NCBI GenBank assembly: GCA_036387415.1
Contig: DASVTU010000003.1
Location: 1-64,000, forward strand
Length of the DNA stretch: 64,000 bases
Direction of reading: 5' to 3'
DNA from: DASVTU01 sp036387415
Lineage (GTDB): Bacteria > Acidobacteriota > Blastocatellia > Pyrinomonadales > Pyrinomonadaceae
The translations under genes were made by a program, and so were the position numbers. This document shows positions 1 to 10,200 of this stretch, in pieces (position 1 is the first letter of the stretch; each line of letters starts with the position of its first letter). The notes below the pieces were generated by a model. The model had not been told where the DNA came from and searched no databases. It worked only from the letters and a program-made list of their open reading frames with translations.

Positions 1-2602
1 GATAGCCGAGCGAGGCGACGAGGTTGTATGGAAGCAGATATTCGCCGTCGAAGGAATAGGCGTAGACGTAGGCGTTGGGCAGGTTGGGCTCGGCGCCGTA
101 AAGCTCCGTGGAGATGATGTCGCCGGTGCGGCGGTCGATGAGTCCGCCGTTGCGCGGGTCGATGCCGGGGGTGATATTGGGGTTCGGCGGAAAGTCTGTG
201 GGCGAGCCCGTCGGGCTGAAGGTGTAGAAAATCTGGCGTGCAACGTCGGTGTCCGTGTCCTGAAAGGCGCAGCAGACGAAGCGGCGCGCGAAGAAGGGCG
301 GATTGCCGCGCACGTTGGCGAGGATGTTGTTGAAGATGCGGTTGTAGGCGACGCCGAAGCCGCCCCTGAAGACCAGCTTGTCGTCGAAGCGCGAAGGACT
401 CCACGCGAAGCCGACGCGCGGCGCGAAGTTGTTGCGGTCGGGATTGTAGAGACGTTCGACCGCGACGATGCGACCGTCAACCAATCCGTTAGCGCCAAAG
501 ATGTAATTCGTCAGACGCCCTTCTTTTTCCGTGAGCGGCGTTTGATATTCATAACGCAGGCCGAGATTGAGCGACAGGTTGGGTCGCACCTTCCAATCAT
601 TCTGGACGAAGAGGCCGTAGGTATTGGAGCGGAAATAGCGTTGACCGTTGGCCGCGCCGCCCGTCACGGGGTCAATGTCGATGTTTTGGAAGAAGGCCGA
701 ATCGTTGGCGAAGTCGAGCAGGCTCTTGAAGACGAATTCGGGACGCGCGCCGGAGATGAGATTGTTGTTGTCTTGTTCGTGTCGTGCTTCGCCGCCAAAC
801 TTCCAGGCCTGATTGCCGCGTACCCACGTCAACACGTCGCGTAGTTCATAGGTGTTCTGCGTGCGATTGTTGGGGCGGCCACGGTCGATGCCGAAACTGG
901 GCGCGCCGCCGAAACTGAATGCCTGACCGAAACCCTGCACTTGAAGGCGCGGAATCGAGAGATTTTCGGAGCCGAGGTCGGCGAGTTCGTTGGCGTTGAA
1001 GCGAGTGAAGTTGAAGCGCGCTTCGTTGAGGACATTGGCCGTGAAGGTGCGGATGTAGGTGAAGGTGGCGGCGGAATTGAACGGCTGAAAGGAGATGTCT
1101 TCAAAGGGACGCGCGCTGCCGGAACCGGAAAAGGCGTCGAGTTTGGTGAAGTAGGTGCTGACGGCGAACTGGTTGCGGTCGTTGTGGTTGTAGTCGAAGC
1201 GCGTGTTGTACTGATTGCCGCGCGTCGAGTTCGGTATCGCCACGCGTGCGAGCGTGACATCGGGGATGCCGTCGAAGAAGGTGTTGAGGTCGGCGGGCGG
1301 GTTGACGTTCTGCCCGGCGGGCGAATTGATGGAGCCGATGTCGAAACTCAAACCCGCGCGACCTTGAATCGCTCGACTGGGGCCGTTGACGCCGGAAGTC
1401 TGCAAGCCCGTCGCGATGACGCGCGGCGTGATGCCTTCAAAGTTGAAGAGTCGGGCGGCGAGGCCGTTGGGTCGTATGCGTGTGACGTATTCGCGAAACT
1501 CCGGCGTCTCGATAAAGATGTCGCTGAAGTTGGTGGTGCTGCGGCGCAGGCCTTCGTAGGAGACGAAGAAGAAGAGACGATTCTTGCCGCTCAGGTATGA
1601 CTTGCCGCCCTCGCCGAAGCGCGGCAGGTAGACGGGGCCGCCGAAGCTTCCGGCAAACTTGCGCTCGTATTGGTCAACGCGCGTCGGACGGCGTGGCGCG
1701 GTCGCGGAGCCGAAATACTGGTTGAAGGCGTTGAGTTTGGGCGAGCCGTAGTTGATGACGGCGGAGCCGTGGAAGTCGTTGGTGCCGTTTTGTGAAACGA
1801 CTTTGACTTGCGCGCCCGTGTTGCGTCCGTCTTCAGCCGAGTAGGTGCTGGTCACAATCGCAACTTCTTTGACGGACTCCTGATTCGGCGTCACGACCGC
1901 CGCGCCGCCGAGTCCGAGACTGTTGACGCTCACGCCGTCGATTAAATAGTTGTTGCTGGAAACGCGTTGACCGTTGGCGCTGATTTGCGTCTGATTCTCG
2001 GTCTGAAAAATGCCTGTGTTGGAGCCGCCGCCGACCGCTTCGACGCCGGGGATGAACTGCGCTTGATTGCCCGTGCCGCCGCGCGCCGTGTCGCCGAGCA
2101 CGCCGGGCGCGGTGCGCGCCAGTTCGTAAGGATTGCGCCCGACTTGCGGCAGGCGTCGCACTTCGGCGGTCGTGATGACGCCGCGTATGTTGGCCGTCTC
2201 GGTGTCGAGTTGCGGGACGGATTCGCCAGTCACCGTCACCGTCTCAGCCACTTCGCCCGTCGTCAGAATGATGCCGACGCCCTGCGTCTCTTCGGCGGCA
2301 ATCTGCACGTTTTCCACCGTGCTCTTTTTGAAGCCCGTCTGTTCGGCGCTGAGCGTATACTTGCCGGGCGCGAGGCCGGAGAAGCGAAAGTAGCCTTCGT
2401 CGCTGGTTTGCGTCTGCTGGGCTTTGCCCGTCTCATTGCTCGTTAGCGTGACGTTTGCGCCGGGGACGACAGCGCCCGCCGGGTCTGTTACAGTGCCTTG
2501 CACGGCGGCGCGGAATTGCGCCCGGACGGCGACCGACGAAAACAGCACGACCGCCATAAGACACAAGGCGACGCAGAAGGAATGGAAAAACTTGCTGCTC
2601 AT
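1..2602 (-). CDS. TonB-dependent receptor, Oar-like, with carboxypeptidase-regulatory N-terminal domain (partial, C-terminus outside window)
   Basis: The reading frame is open from the ATG at 2602 to the left edge, giving 867 codons without a stop; the C-terminal barrel end lies outside. A GGAGG sequence stands 8 bases before the ATG. The protein opens with a signal peptide ending near VAVRAQ, then a CarboxypepD_reg/transthyretin-like domain (residues about 30-115; GTVTDPAGAVVPGANVTL), then a plug region (LPQVGRNPYELARTAPGV; NNYLIDGVSVN). The remainder is aromatic-rich beta-barrel sequence. This arrangement is the Oar-like TonB receptor class common in Acidobacteriota, expected to sit in the outer membrane and import a large or complexed substrate with TonB energy. 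The ligand cannot be read from sequence. It is divergent from the sugar transporter operon, so a carbohydrate ligand is only a guess. Confidence 0.9.
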   Translation of the reverse strand, partial: MSSKFFHSFCVALCLMAVVLFSSVAVRAQFRAAVQGTVTDPAGAVVPGANVTLTSNETGKAQQTQTSDEGYFRFSGLAPGKYTLSAEQTGFKKSTVENVQIAAEETQGVGIILTTGEVAETVTVTGESVPQLDTETANIRGVITTAEVRRLPQVGRNPYELARTAPGVLGDTARGGTGNQAQFIPGVEAVGGGSNTGIFQTENQTQISANGQRVSSNNYLIDGVSVNSLGLGGAAVVTPNQESVKEVAIVTSTYSAEDGRNTGAQVKVVSQNGTNDFHGSAVINYGSPKLNAFNQYFGSATAPRRPTRVDQYERKFAGSFGGPVYLPRFGEGGKSYLSGKNRLFFFVSYEGLRRSTTNFSDIFIETPEFREYVTRIRPNGLAARLFNFEGITPRVIATGLQTSGVNGPSRAIQGRAGLSFDIGSINSPAGQNVNPPADLNTFFDGIPDVTLARVAIPNSTRGNQYNTRFDYNHNDRNQFAVSTYFTKLDAFSGSGSARPFEDISFQPFNSAATFTYIRTFTANVLNEARFNFTRFNANELADLGSENLSIPRLQVQGFGQAFSFGGAPSFGIDRGRPNNRTQNTYELRDVLTWVRGNQAWKFGGEARHEQDNNNLISGARPEFVFKSLLDFANDSAFFQNIDIDPVTGGAANGQRYFRSNTYGLFVQNDWKVRPNLSLNLGLRYEYQTPLTEKEGRLTNYIFGANGLVDGRIVAVERLYNPDRNNFAPRVGFAWSPSRFDDKLVFRGGFGVAYNRIFNNILANVRGNPPFFARRFVCCAFQDTDTDVARQIFYTFSPTGSPTDFPPNPNITPGIDPRNGGLIDRRTGDIISTELYGAEPNLPNAYVYAYSFDGEYLLPYNLVASLGY

Positions 2603-3094
2603 TGCCGAATCCTCCATGAGAATCATTTCGCGATTAGTTCAAGACGCATGCCACGGATAGGAGACGGCACGCGAGGGTTGATGCAAGTATCCGCACAAGG
2701 CGAACGTCAAATTTTTGATGAAGTTCGCAGACCAAGCCGCGACGGGACATGCCCGCGTTCGGTTTTGTGTGTGGCTCGCTCAGTCTACAGCTTTCAACTG
2801 TTTCTTGATAGCGAAAACAAATATCATCTGAAAGCTAAAAATTCAATGGAATTTTTCCCCACCCCTTTGATAAGCTAAGCGCACGTTTTAACAGTCTGTT
2901 TCCGTTGATTCACTTACCCGATGAGGGATGCCTGCCGCGAGGCGTTCGCGTTCAGAAGGCATTCAGAAATTCGCGGGCGGCGGGCGCGTCATGCGCCGGA
3001 AGCGCAGGCGTGCGTCTTTCGCCGGGGCGCGGCGCACGCACGACGAGAGCATTTTGTTCGACGGTCGAAAATAACAATCGAGGAGCAGCAACTA
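2603..3094. other. Divergent intergenic region between TonB receptor and xylF
   Basis: This 492-base region must carry the promoters for the leftward receptor and the rightward xyl operon. Its middle (about 2790-2890) is more AT-rich than the flanks, as expected of a promoter region, but I could not fix convincing -35/-10 pairs. Open frames inside it have no family signature and no good ribosome site; the long frame from 2921 is only the upstream extension of xylF. Confidence 0.5.
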
Positions 3095-4279
3095 ATGCGA
3101 TACGCAAAAGCGCGGATGTCGGTTTTACTGGCAGCGATGTGGCTGTCGATAGCGGTCATTTCCGGTTGCGTGAGTGCGCCGGAGCCGGGCGCGAACAGCG
3201 GCGGCGCAAACAACAACGCGTCGGGCGCGGCGACGACGGGGCCGATTAAAATCGGCTTTTCGATGGACACGCTCAAGGAAGAACGCTGGCAGCGCGACAA
3301 GGAACTGGTCGAGGCGCGTGCGCGAGAACTCGGCATGGAAATCGACGTGCAAGTCGCCGACGGCAACGACGCAGTGCAGATTAACCAATGCAACGCGATG
3401 TTGACCAAAGGCGTCAACGTTCTCATCGTCGCGCCGCACAACGGCGTCGCTGCCGCCGCGATTGTGGAAGCAGCGAAGCGGCAGAACGTTCCCGTCATCA
3501 GTTACGACCGCCTGATACGCAACTCCGACGTTGACCTCTATGTGTCGCATCAGGTCGTCAAAATCGGCGAGATGCAGGCGAAGTATGCGCTCGATAACGT
3601 GCCGAAGGGCAATTACATTCTCATCGGCGGCTCGCAAACCGACAACAACGCGATACTGCTGCGCGAAGGCCAGATGAATGTTCTCAAACCGGCGGTTGAC
3701 CGTGGCGACATCAAGATTGTCTCTGACCAGTATGCGCGCGAATGGCTGGCGAGCGAGGCGCTGCGTATCACGGAAGACGCCCTGACGCGCACGGGCAACG
3801 ACATTCAAGCCATCGTCGCCTCTAACGACGGCACGGCTGGCGGCGCTATCTCTGCGCTCGGCCCGCTCGCAGGCAAAGTGCTCGTCACAGGGCAGGACGC
3901 ACAACTCGACGCCGTGCAGCGCATCGTCGATGGTCGTCAGACGATGACCATCTACAAGCCCATTAAGCCGCTCGCTTATAGCGCCGTCGAATCGGCCATC
4001 AAACTCGCGCGCCGCGAAAAAATCGACGCGCCCGACGCCATCGACAACGGCAAACTCAAAGTCCCCGCCATCTTGCAAGAGCCGATTGTGGTCGATAAAA
4101 ACAACGTGATGGACACCATCATCAAAGACGGCTATCACAAGATGGAAGACGTTTACAAAAACGTCCCGCCCGGCCAGCGTCCCAGCAACACCGCGAGCAA
4201 CAGCAACGCCAACATGGGCAACAGCAACGTCAATACAAGCAATAGCAACACAGGCAACGCCAACGCGAACAGGCCGTAA
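3095..4279 (+). CDS. xylF: Xylose-type sugar ABC transporter substrate-binding lipoprotein
   Basis: This 394-residue protein captures a sugar in the periplasm and hands it to the XylG/XylH transporter encoded directly downstream. The start at 3095 is chosen because GAGGAG lies 9 bases before it and because it gives a clean lipoprotein signal (hydrophobic run, then VISGC with the lipid-attached Cys at about residue 26). The frame continues open upstream to 2921 without a usable ribosome site. The mature part is a periplasmic-binding-protein type 1 fold: IKIGFSMDTLKEERWQRD, then NAMLTKGVNVLIVAPHNG and IVASNDGTAGGAI, the pattern of the XylF/RbsB family. The protein ends in an Asn/Ser/Ala low-complexity tail of about 30 residues. 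Xylose is the family default; glucose or another monosaccharide is possible given the glucoamylase downstream. Confidence 0.88.
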   Translation: MRYAKARMSVLLAAMWLSIAVISGCVSAPEPGANSGGANNNASGAATTGPIKIGFSMDTLKEERWQRDKELVEARARELGMEIDVQVADGNDAVQINQCNAMLTKGVNVLIVAPHNGVAAAAIVEAAKRQNVPVISYDRLIRNSDVDLYVSHQVVKIGEMQAKYALDNVPKGNYILIGGSQTDNNAILLREGQMNVLKPAVDRGDIKIVSDQYAREWLASEALRITEDALTRTGNDIQAIVASNDGTAGGAISALGPLAGKVLVTGQDAQLDAVQRIVDGRQTMTIYKPIKPLAYSAVESAIKLARREKIDAPDAIDNGKLKVPAILQEPIVVDKNNVMDTIIKDGYHKMEDVYKNVPPGQRPSNTASNSNANMGNSNVNTSNSNTGNANANRP

Positions 4280-4290
4280 TCACAACGCGA

Positions 4291-4328
4291 GAGGCGGCGG
4301 GCAGTTTTGTCCGTGCTGCTCGCCGCTC
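4291..4328 (+). promoter_or_regulatory. Intercistronic stem-loop between xylF and xylG
   Basis: GAGGCGGCGGGCAG (4291-4304) can pair with CTGCTCGCCGCTC (4316-4328) with one bulge and one wobble. There is no following T tract, so it is unlikely to be a full terminator. Hairpins here commonly stabilise the binding-protein message or attenuate the downstream transporter genes; that role is inferred. Confidence 0.45.
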
Positions 4329-4362
4329 GTCGTCTTCTGCTTCCTCTTGGGTTGAAACGTAA

Positions 4363-5913
4363 ATGCAAACTGAATCCGAAAACCGCGCGTCGCTGTTGGA
4401 GATGCGCGACATCACAAAGACTTTTCCGGGCGTGCGTGCGCTCGACGGCGTGACGTTTGACCTCCATGCGGGAGAGTTTCACGCGCTCGTCGGCGAAAAC
4501 GGCGCGGGCAAATCGACGTTGATGAAAATTCTCGGCGGCGTCTATCCGCACCCGCAGTACGGCGGCGAGGTGCGGCTCAACGGCGAAGTGCATCGCTTCC
4601 AGAGCGTGCGCGATGCGGAGCAGGCGGGCATCGCCGTCATCTTTCAGGAACTCTCGCTCGTCAAAGATTTGAGCATCGCCGAAAACATCTTTCTGGGACG
4701 CGAGCCGAGCCGCTTCGGTGTCATTCGTTGGGAAGAACTCTACAGCCGCGCGCAGAAACTCCTCGACGAGCTTCATCTGCCCGTTGACCCACGCACGCCC
4801 GTCGGCAATCTCGGCATCGGCCAACAGCAACTCGTCGAAATCGCCAAATCGCTCTCGCAGGAGGCGCGCATCCTCGTCCTTGATGAACCGACCGCCGCGC
4901 TCACCGACGCGGAAGTCGAGACGCTCTTTCATCTCCTCAACAAACTGCGACAACGCGGCGTCGGCATGATTTACATTTCGCACAAACTCGGCGAAGTCTT
5001 CCGCATGAGCGACCGCATCACCGTGCTGCGCGACGGTCGCACGGTCGGCACAGACCGCACAAGCGACCTCGACGAGCCGCGCATCATCGCGCGCATGGTC
5101 GGGCGTGAAGTCGGCGACATCTTTCCGGCAGCCGACCACCCGCGCGGCGAGACGGTTTTCGAGGCGCGCAACATCACGGTCGAAGACCCCAATGTCACAG
5201 GGAAACTACTCGTCAAAGACGTGAGCTTTAGCGTGCGGAGCGGCGAAGTTTTAGGTGTCGCGGGGCTGATGGGCGCGGGACGCAGCGACCTTCTGATGGC
5301 GATCTTCGGCGCGCACGCCGGACGCATGATGCGCGGCGAAGTCCTTGTCGATGGACGCGCCGTGCGTATCACGCGACCGTCGGACGCCATCCGTCACGGC
5401 ATCGGTTTCGTCACCGAAGACCGCAAGCGTTACGGCCTCGTCCTCGAACAGACCATTCTCAACAACATGACGCTCGCGGGTCTGACGCGTCTGTCGGGTC
5501 GCTTCATCACCAACACCGAAGCGGAAGCGGAGGCGGGCGAACGTGCGGCGCGCGACCTCCGCGTCAAAGCCGGTTCCGTCTTCACCATCGCCGGAACGCT
5601 CTCCGGCGGCAACCAGCAAAAGGTCGTCCTCGCCAAGTGGCTCTTGACGAACCCGCGCGTCCTCTTTCTCGATGAACCGACGCGCGGCATCGACGTTGGC
5701 GCAAAGCAGGAAATCTACGCGCAAATTAATAACCTCGCGCGCACCGGCCTCGCCATCATCCTCGTCTCCTCGGAACTGCCCGAAGTGCTCGGCCTCTCCG
5801 ACCGCGTGATAGTCCTCCACGAAGGACGCCTGACGGGCGAATTCCGACGCGCCGAAGCGACCCCCGAAGCCGTCATGGCCTGCGCGACTGGACACACACG
5901 CCGCGCCGCTTGA
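4363..5913 (+). CDS. xylG: Xylose-type sugar ABC transporter ATP-binding protein (two ATPase domains)
   Basis: At 516 residues this matches the double-ABC ATPases of the monosaccharide (CUT2) transporters. The first half has Walker A GENGAGKST (about residue 45), a signature region GIGQQQLVEIAKSL and Walker B ILVLDEPTAALT. The second half has a degenerate Walker A (GLMGAGRSDLL) but an intact LSGGNQQKVVLAKWL signature and VLFLDEPTRGIDVG. That asymmetry is normal for this family, where only one nucleotide site is fully canonical. It powers sugar uptake through XylH with XylF as receptor. It lies 83 bases after xylF and 76 before xylH on the same strand, consistent with one operon. Confidence 0.92.
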   Translation: MQTESENRASLLEMRDITKTFPGVRALDGVTFDLHAGEFHALVGENGAGKSTLMKILGGVYPHPQYGGEVRLNGEVHRFQSVRDAEQAGIAVIFQELSLVKDLSIAENIFLGREPSRFGVIRWEELYSRAQKLLDELHLPVDPRTPVGNLGIGQQQLVEIAKSLSQEARILVLDEPTAALTDAEVETLFHLLNKLRQRGVGMIYISHKLGEVFRMSDRITVLRDGRTVGTDRTSDLDEPRIIARMVGREVGDIFPAADHPRGETVFEARNITVEDPNVTGKLLVKDVSFSVRSGEVLGVAGLMGAGRSDLLMAIFGAHAGRMMRGEVLVDGRAVRITRPSDAIRHGIGFVTEDRKRYGLVLEQTILNNMTLAGLTRLSGRFITNTEAEAEAGERAARDLRVKAGSVFTIAGTLSGGNQQKVVLAKWLLTNPRVLFLDEPTRGIDVGAKQEIYAQINNLARTGLAIILVSSELPEVLGLSDRVIVLHEGRLTGEFRRAEATPEAVMACATGHTRRAA

Positions 5914-5989
5914 TTTTCAAGATTGCTATTCGTGGATGAAGATTTCAACTTGAATGTTGACGAACTGTTAGTGAAACGGAGCGTTGCTT

Positions 5990-7231
5990 ATGTCTCAACC
6001 TGCGAATGAACCTGCTGTTGACCGCCCCGTGGTGACGGCGGATGTCGTGCCGCCGGGAGTGGCGGCGGACGGGACTCCGCAAGTCAAGGTTGGTCGTTGG
6101 AAGTTGCCCACCGAATCCCTGCGCGCTTATACGATGCTGTTTGCGCTCGTTGTCATCTGGGTCTTCTTTCAGTGGGCGACCGCCGATGCGCGCTATCCGT
6201 ACGGGCTGTTTCTGAGCGGCGTCAACTTCTCGAAGCTGTTGCAGCAGATGGCAGTGACGGGCGTGCTGGCGGTCGGGATGCTGATGGTGATTGTGGCGGG
6301 GCAGATTGATTTATCCGTGGGTGCGGTGGTTGGTTTGGCGGGCGGCATCGCGGCCATGACGCAAGGGTGGGGACTGGTGCCGTCGCTCCTGTCGGCTATC
6401 GTGGTTGGCCTCATTATCGGCGCGGTGCAAGGGAGCCTGGTGGCTTACGCGAACATCCCCGCTTTCATCGTGACGCTCGGCGGGCTGCTCGCGTGGCGCG
6501 GTGTCATTTTAGGATTGAGCAAAGGCGCGACGGTGCCCGTCGAGTTGCCTTTCTTCAAGTCACTGGGACGCGACCTCGTTGCGCCGACAATCGGCATCGT
6601 GCTGGCGTTGGCGGCGATTGCTGCGCTCCTGTGGACGAACCTGCGGCGAAGTCGTGCGCGGCGGCGACACGGGCTTTCCGCCGCGAGCACAGGAGCCACC
6701 GCCGCGCGCATCGTTATTCCGTCGGTGCTTATTCTGGCCTTTATTTACCTGATGAACTCGCAGGGCGGCGTGCCTGTTCCGGTCGTGGTGCTGGTGGGCG
6801 TGGCGCTGGCCGGAGCGTTTCTGACGCAGAACACGACCTTCGGGCGATACCTCTATGCCATCGGCGGCAACCCCGACGCGGCGCGTCTTTCCGGCATAGG
6901 TCTACGCCGACAGATACTCGCGGCCTTCTGTTTGATAGGCGTGCTGGCGGGCGTGGCTTCATTGCTTCACACGGCGCGCGTCGGAAGCGCGTCGCCGGAC
7001 GCGGGCAACTTGATGGAGTTGGATGCTATCGCGGCGTGCGTCATCGGCGGCACAAGTTTGATGGGCGGACGCGGCACAGTGTTCGGCGCAGTGGTTGGGG
7101 CGCTCATCATGGCGAGTCTCGACAACGGCATGTCGCTTTTGAACGTGCAGAACTACACGCAGTACATCGTCAAGGGCGCGGTGCTGGTGACGGCGGTCGG
7201 CTTTGACATGCTCGGTCGGCGTCGCGGCTGA
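5990..7231 (+). CDS. xylH: Xylose-type sugar ABC transporter permease
   Basis: This 413-residue membrane protein forms the sugar channel. The ATG at 5990 is preferred over the TTG two codons earlier because GGAG sits 8 bases upstream. After a roughly 40-residue cytoplasmic leader there are about ten hydrophobic segments. It contains the permease hallmark AVTGVLAVGMLMVIVAGQID followed by LSVGAVVGLAGG, and near the end IAACVIGGTSLMGGRGTVFG, both typical of BPD_transp_2 permeases such as XylH and RbsC. An Arg-rich loop (about residues 220-240; LRRSRARRRHGL) separates the two halves, also common in XylH. It completes the xylFGH set and is followed after 29 bases by the glucoamylase fusion gene. 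Confidence 0.92.
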   Translation: MSQPANEPAVDRPVVTADVVPPGVAADGTPQVKVGRWKLPTESLRAYTMLFALVVIWVFFQWATADARYPYGLFLSGVNFSKLLQQMAVTGVLAVGMLMVIVAGQIDLSVGAVVGLAGGIAAMTQGWGLVPSLLSAIVVGLIIGAVQGSLVAYANIPAFIVTLGGLLAWRGVILGLSKGATVPVELPFFKSLGRDLVAPTIGIVLALAAIAALLWTNLRRSRARRRHGLSAASTGATAARIVIPSVLILAFIYLMNSQGGVPVPVVVLVGVALAGAFLTQNTTFGRYLYAIGGNPDAARLSGIGLRRQILAAFCLIGVLAGVASLLHTARVGSASPDAGNLMELDAIAACVIGGTSLMGGRGTVFGAVVGALIMASLDNGMSLLNVQNYTQYIVKGAVLVTAVGFDMLGRRRG

Positions 7232-7260
7232 GGCGGCTCGACATCTTAGAACGACGAGAC

Positions 7261-10200
7261 ATGATTAATAATTCAGGGCGCACAGTGGGTAGGAATTTAC
7301 GACGCAGACTAATCGGAATCTTCTGTTTGATATTGGCGTGGTCGTCGATTGCAGGAGCGCAGACGGAGAGCAATCTTCTTGCGCCGGGCGCGCCGGGCAA
7401 GGACGCGCAATGGGCGGGCGCGGGCAAGAAGGCTGTCGGCACGTCGAACACGTTGGAGTCGAAAGTCTGGTTCACGTTGGGCGACGGCGGCATGACGGAG
7501 GTCTACTATCCGACCGTGGATGTCGCCAACACGCGGATGCTTGAGTTCGTCGTCGTGAGCGGCAATGGCGCGGGGGGCGCGAGTCGTCGCGTCGAGACGG
7601 AGAGCACGGATGCGACGCATCAAACGGAAGTGCTCGACGCGCGCGCTCTCTCGTTTCGTCAAATCAATACCGCGCGCAGCGGCGCATGGACGATTACCAA
7701 AACCTACACGACCGACCCCGAACGCCATACGGTTCTCATCGACGTGCGCTTCGAGAGTCGCGCGGCGGGCACGCCTTATGCGCTCTACGTCTACTACGAT
7801 CCGTCGCTCCACAATAGCGGCATGCATGATTCGGCGTGGACGGAAGAAGGCGCGCTCCTTGCCTCCGATGCCGACAAGGCTTCCGCGCTCGTCGCCAGCC
7901 GTGGCTTCGACTTCGTGACCAACGGCTACTTTCAAACCGAGAGCGACGGCCTCTTTCAATTAAGGCAACCAAACTCGCAAACCACACTCAGCGAATCATT
8001 CGGAACGGGCACGGACGATAAGCGCGAAGCGCGCAGCGAAGCGGCTGTCGGTTATGCACGCGCGGTTGATGGCAACGTGGTGCAGTTAGCGCGCGTGAAA
8101 GCGGATGCGCCGTTCACGCTCGCGCTCGGCTTCGGCAGAGAACCCGTCGGGGCTTTGACGAACGCACGCGCTTCTCTCAGTAAGGGCTTCGCGCGTGCGC
8201 GCGTGGAATATGAGACGGGGTGGCATGAGTATTTGAAGTCGTTGAGACGCGTCGAGCCGAAGTATCAGGCGCAGTTCGACATGGTGGCGATGGTCTTGAA
8301 GGCACATGAAGACAAGACGTTTCGCGGTGCGATGATTGCGTCGTTGTCCGTGCCGTGGGGCGGCGGCGCAAACGCCAACGAGCCAAACGTCGGCGGTTAT
8401 CATCTGGTCTGGTCGCGCGATTTGTATCAAGTGGCGACCGCCTTTTACGCTCTCGGCGACAAAGCTTCGGCTGACCGCGCGCTCGATTACATGTTTCGCG
8501 TACAGCAAAAAGCCGACGGCAGTTTTCCACAAAACTCCTGGCTCGACGGTCGCCCGTTCTGGGGTTCGTTGCAGTTGGATGAAGTCGCCTATCCTCTGAT
8601 TCTCGCCTATCAACTCGGACGCACGGACAACCAGACGTGGACGAAGCATGCGAAACGCGCCGCCGACTTCATCGTCAAGCATGGCCCCTACACGCCGCAG
8701 GAACGTTGGGAAGAAGAGTCCGGCTATTCGCCCTCGACGATTGCGGCAGAGATTGCCGGACTCGTCTGCGCCGCCGAGATTGCGCGCCGCAACGACGACC
8801 AAGCCTCCGTCGCAATCTACACGGCTGCTGCCGACGAATGGACGCGCAACGTCGAAGCTTGGACGGCGACCACCAGCGGCAAACACGGCGACGGCAACTA
8901 CTACCTACGCATTACCGAGAACAGCAATCCCAACGACGGCGAGCCGCGCGAACTCAACAACGGTGCAGGCACATTCGATGAACGAGAGATTGTGGATGCG
9001 GGTTTTCTCGAACTGGTACGCCTCGGCATCAAGAGTCCGCAAGACCCGCTCGTCGCCAAGTCGGTCGCCGTGGTTGATAAAGTTATCCGTGTCGAGACGC
9101 CCAACGGCGCGACCTTCTATCGCTACAACCACGACGGCTACGGCGAGATGGACGACGGACGCCCGTGGAATTTCGACGGCAACTACACAGGACGCGGGCG
9201 ACCGTGGGTGCTGCTCGCGGGCGAGCGCGGCGAGTATGAACTCATGCGCGGCGAGCGCGAGGCGGCGCGTCGTAGGCTCGACGCCATGCTCGGCTTCGCC
9301 AACGAAGGATTCATGCTTCCCGAACAGATTTGGGACAAGCAAGCATCGCCGCGCGCGGAATTTCGCTTCGGCGAAGGGACGGGTTCGGCCACGCCGCTCG
9401 CATGGTCGATGGCCGGATACGTGCGTCTCGCCGCCAGCATCGCCGAAGGGCGCAACATCATGTTGCCCGACATCGTTGCCGCGCGTTACGTCAAACAACC
9501 GCCGCCGCCCGACGCCGACGCCGCATCATGGGACGATACGGAAGTGCGTCTGGACGCGGGCGCGTCGTTGCCACTTCGCGGGCGGCTGTCGCCTCGCACG
9601 CGCGCATTCGTGATGGTTGGGGACGAGCGACGCGAACTCCCCGTCGATGCGGAAGGGAATTACAACTTTGGTGTGCCCGTCGCGGCGGGCGACACGCGCG
9701 TCGTCTTCGCCACCCTCACGCCGAGCGGCGCAACCTCGTTTCGACGTATACACCTGCGCGGCATCGCGCCGGAGGAGAAAGAGAGAGTGGAACGCGCGGC
9801 GCAGACACCCGAATTCGTCGCCCGACTCAAGAGCGCCAGTGCCTCGCCCATCATCGAAGGAGATAAAGCGACGTTCGTCTATCGCGGCAAGGCGCGACGC
9901 GTGGAAGTGGTCGGCGATTTTACGAGTTGGTCGCCGGGCGGAATGACGTTGAGCGCAGTTCCGGGCACCGACATCAAATACATCACACGCACTTTTCCTC
10001 TTGCGACGCGCGCCGAATACAAACTCATCGCCGACGGCGAATGGATGCTCGACCCGCTCAACCCCAAGAAACTCGATAATGGGGTCGGCGGCGAAAACTC
10101 CTTCTTCACCATGCCCAACTATCGCCCGTCCGCCTATATCAGAGACGACGCGGCAGGCCATCCCGTTAGCCCGCAGGAGAACGGTCAGACTCGCGCCAAC

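Noticed and set aside
3125..4138. Long minus-strand open frame (337 codons) opposite xylF
   Set aside because: It is the antisense shadow of a well-supported gene. The GC-rich third positions suppress stops on the other strand, and it has no ribosome site or family signature.
4291..4328. Intercistronic xylF hairpin considered as a riboswitch or terminator
   Set aside because: It is a simple stem without a T tract or conserved ligand-binding core, so only a stabilising or attenuating hairpin is claimed.
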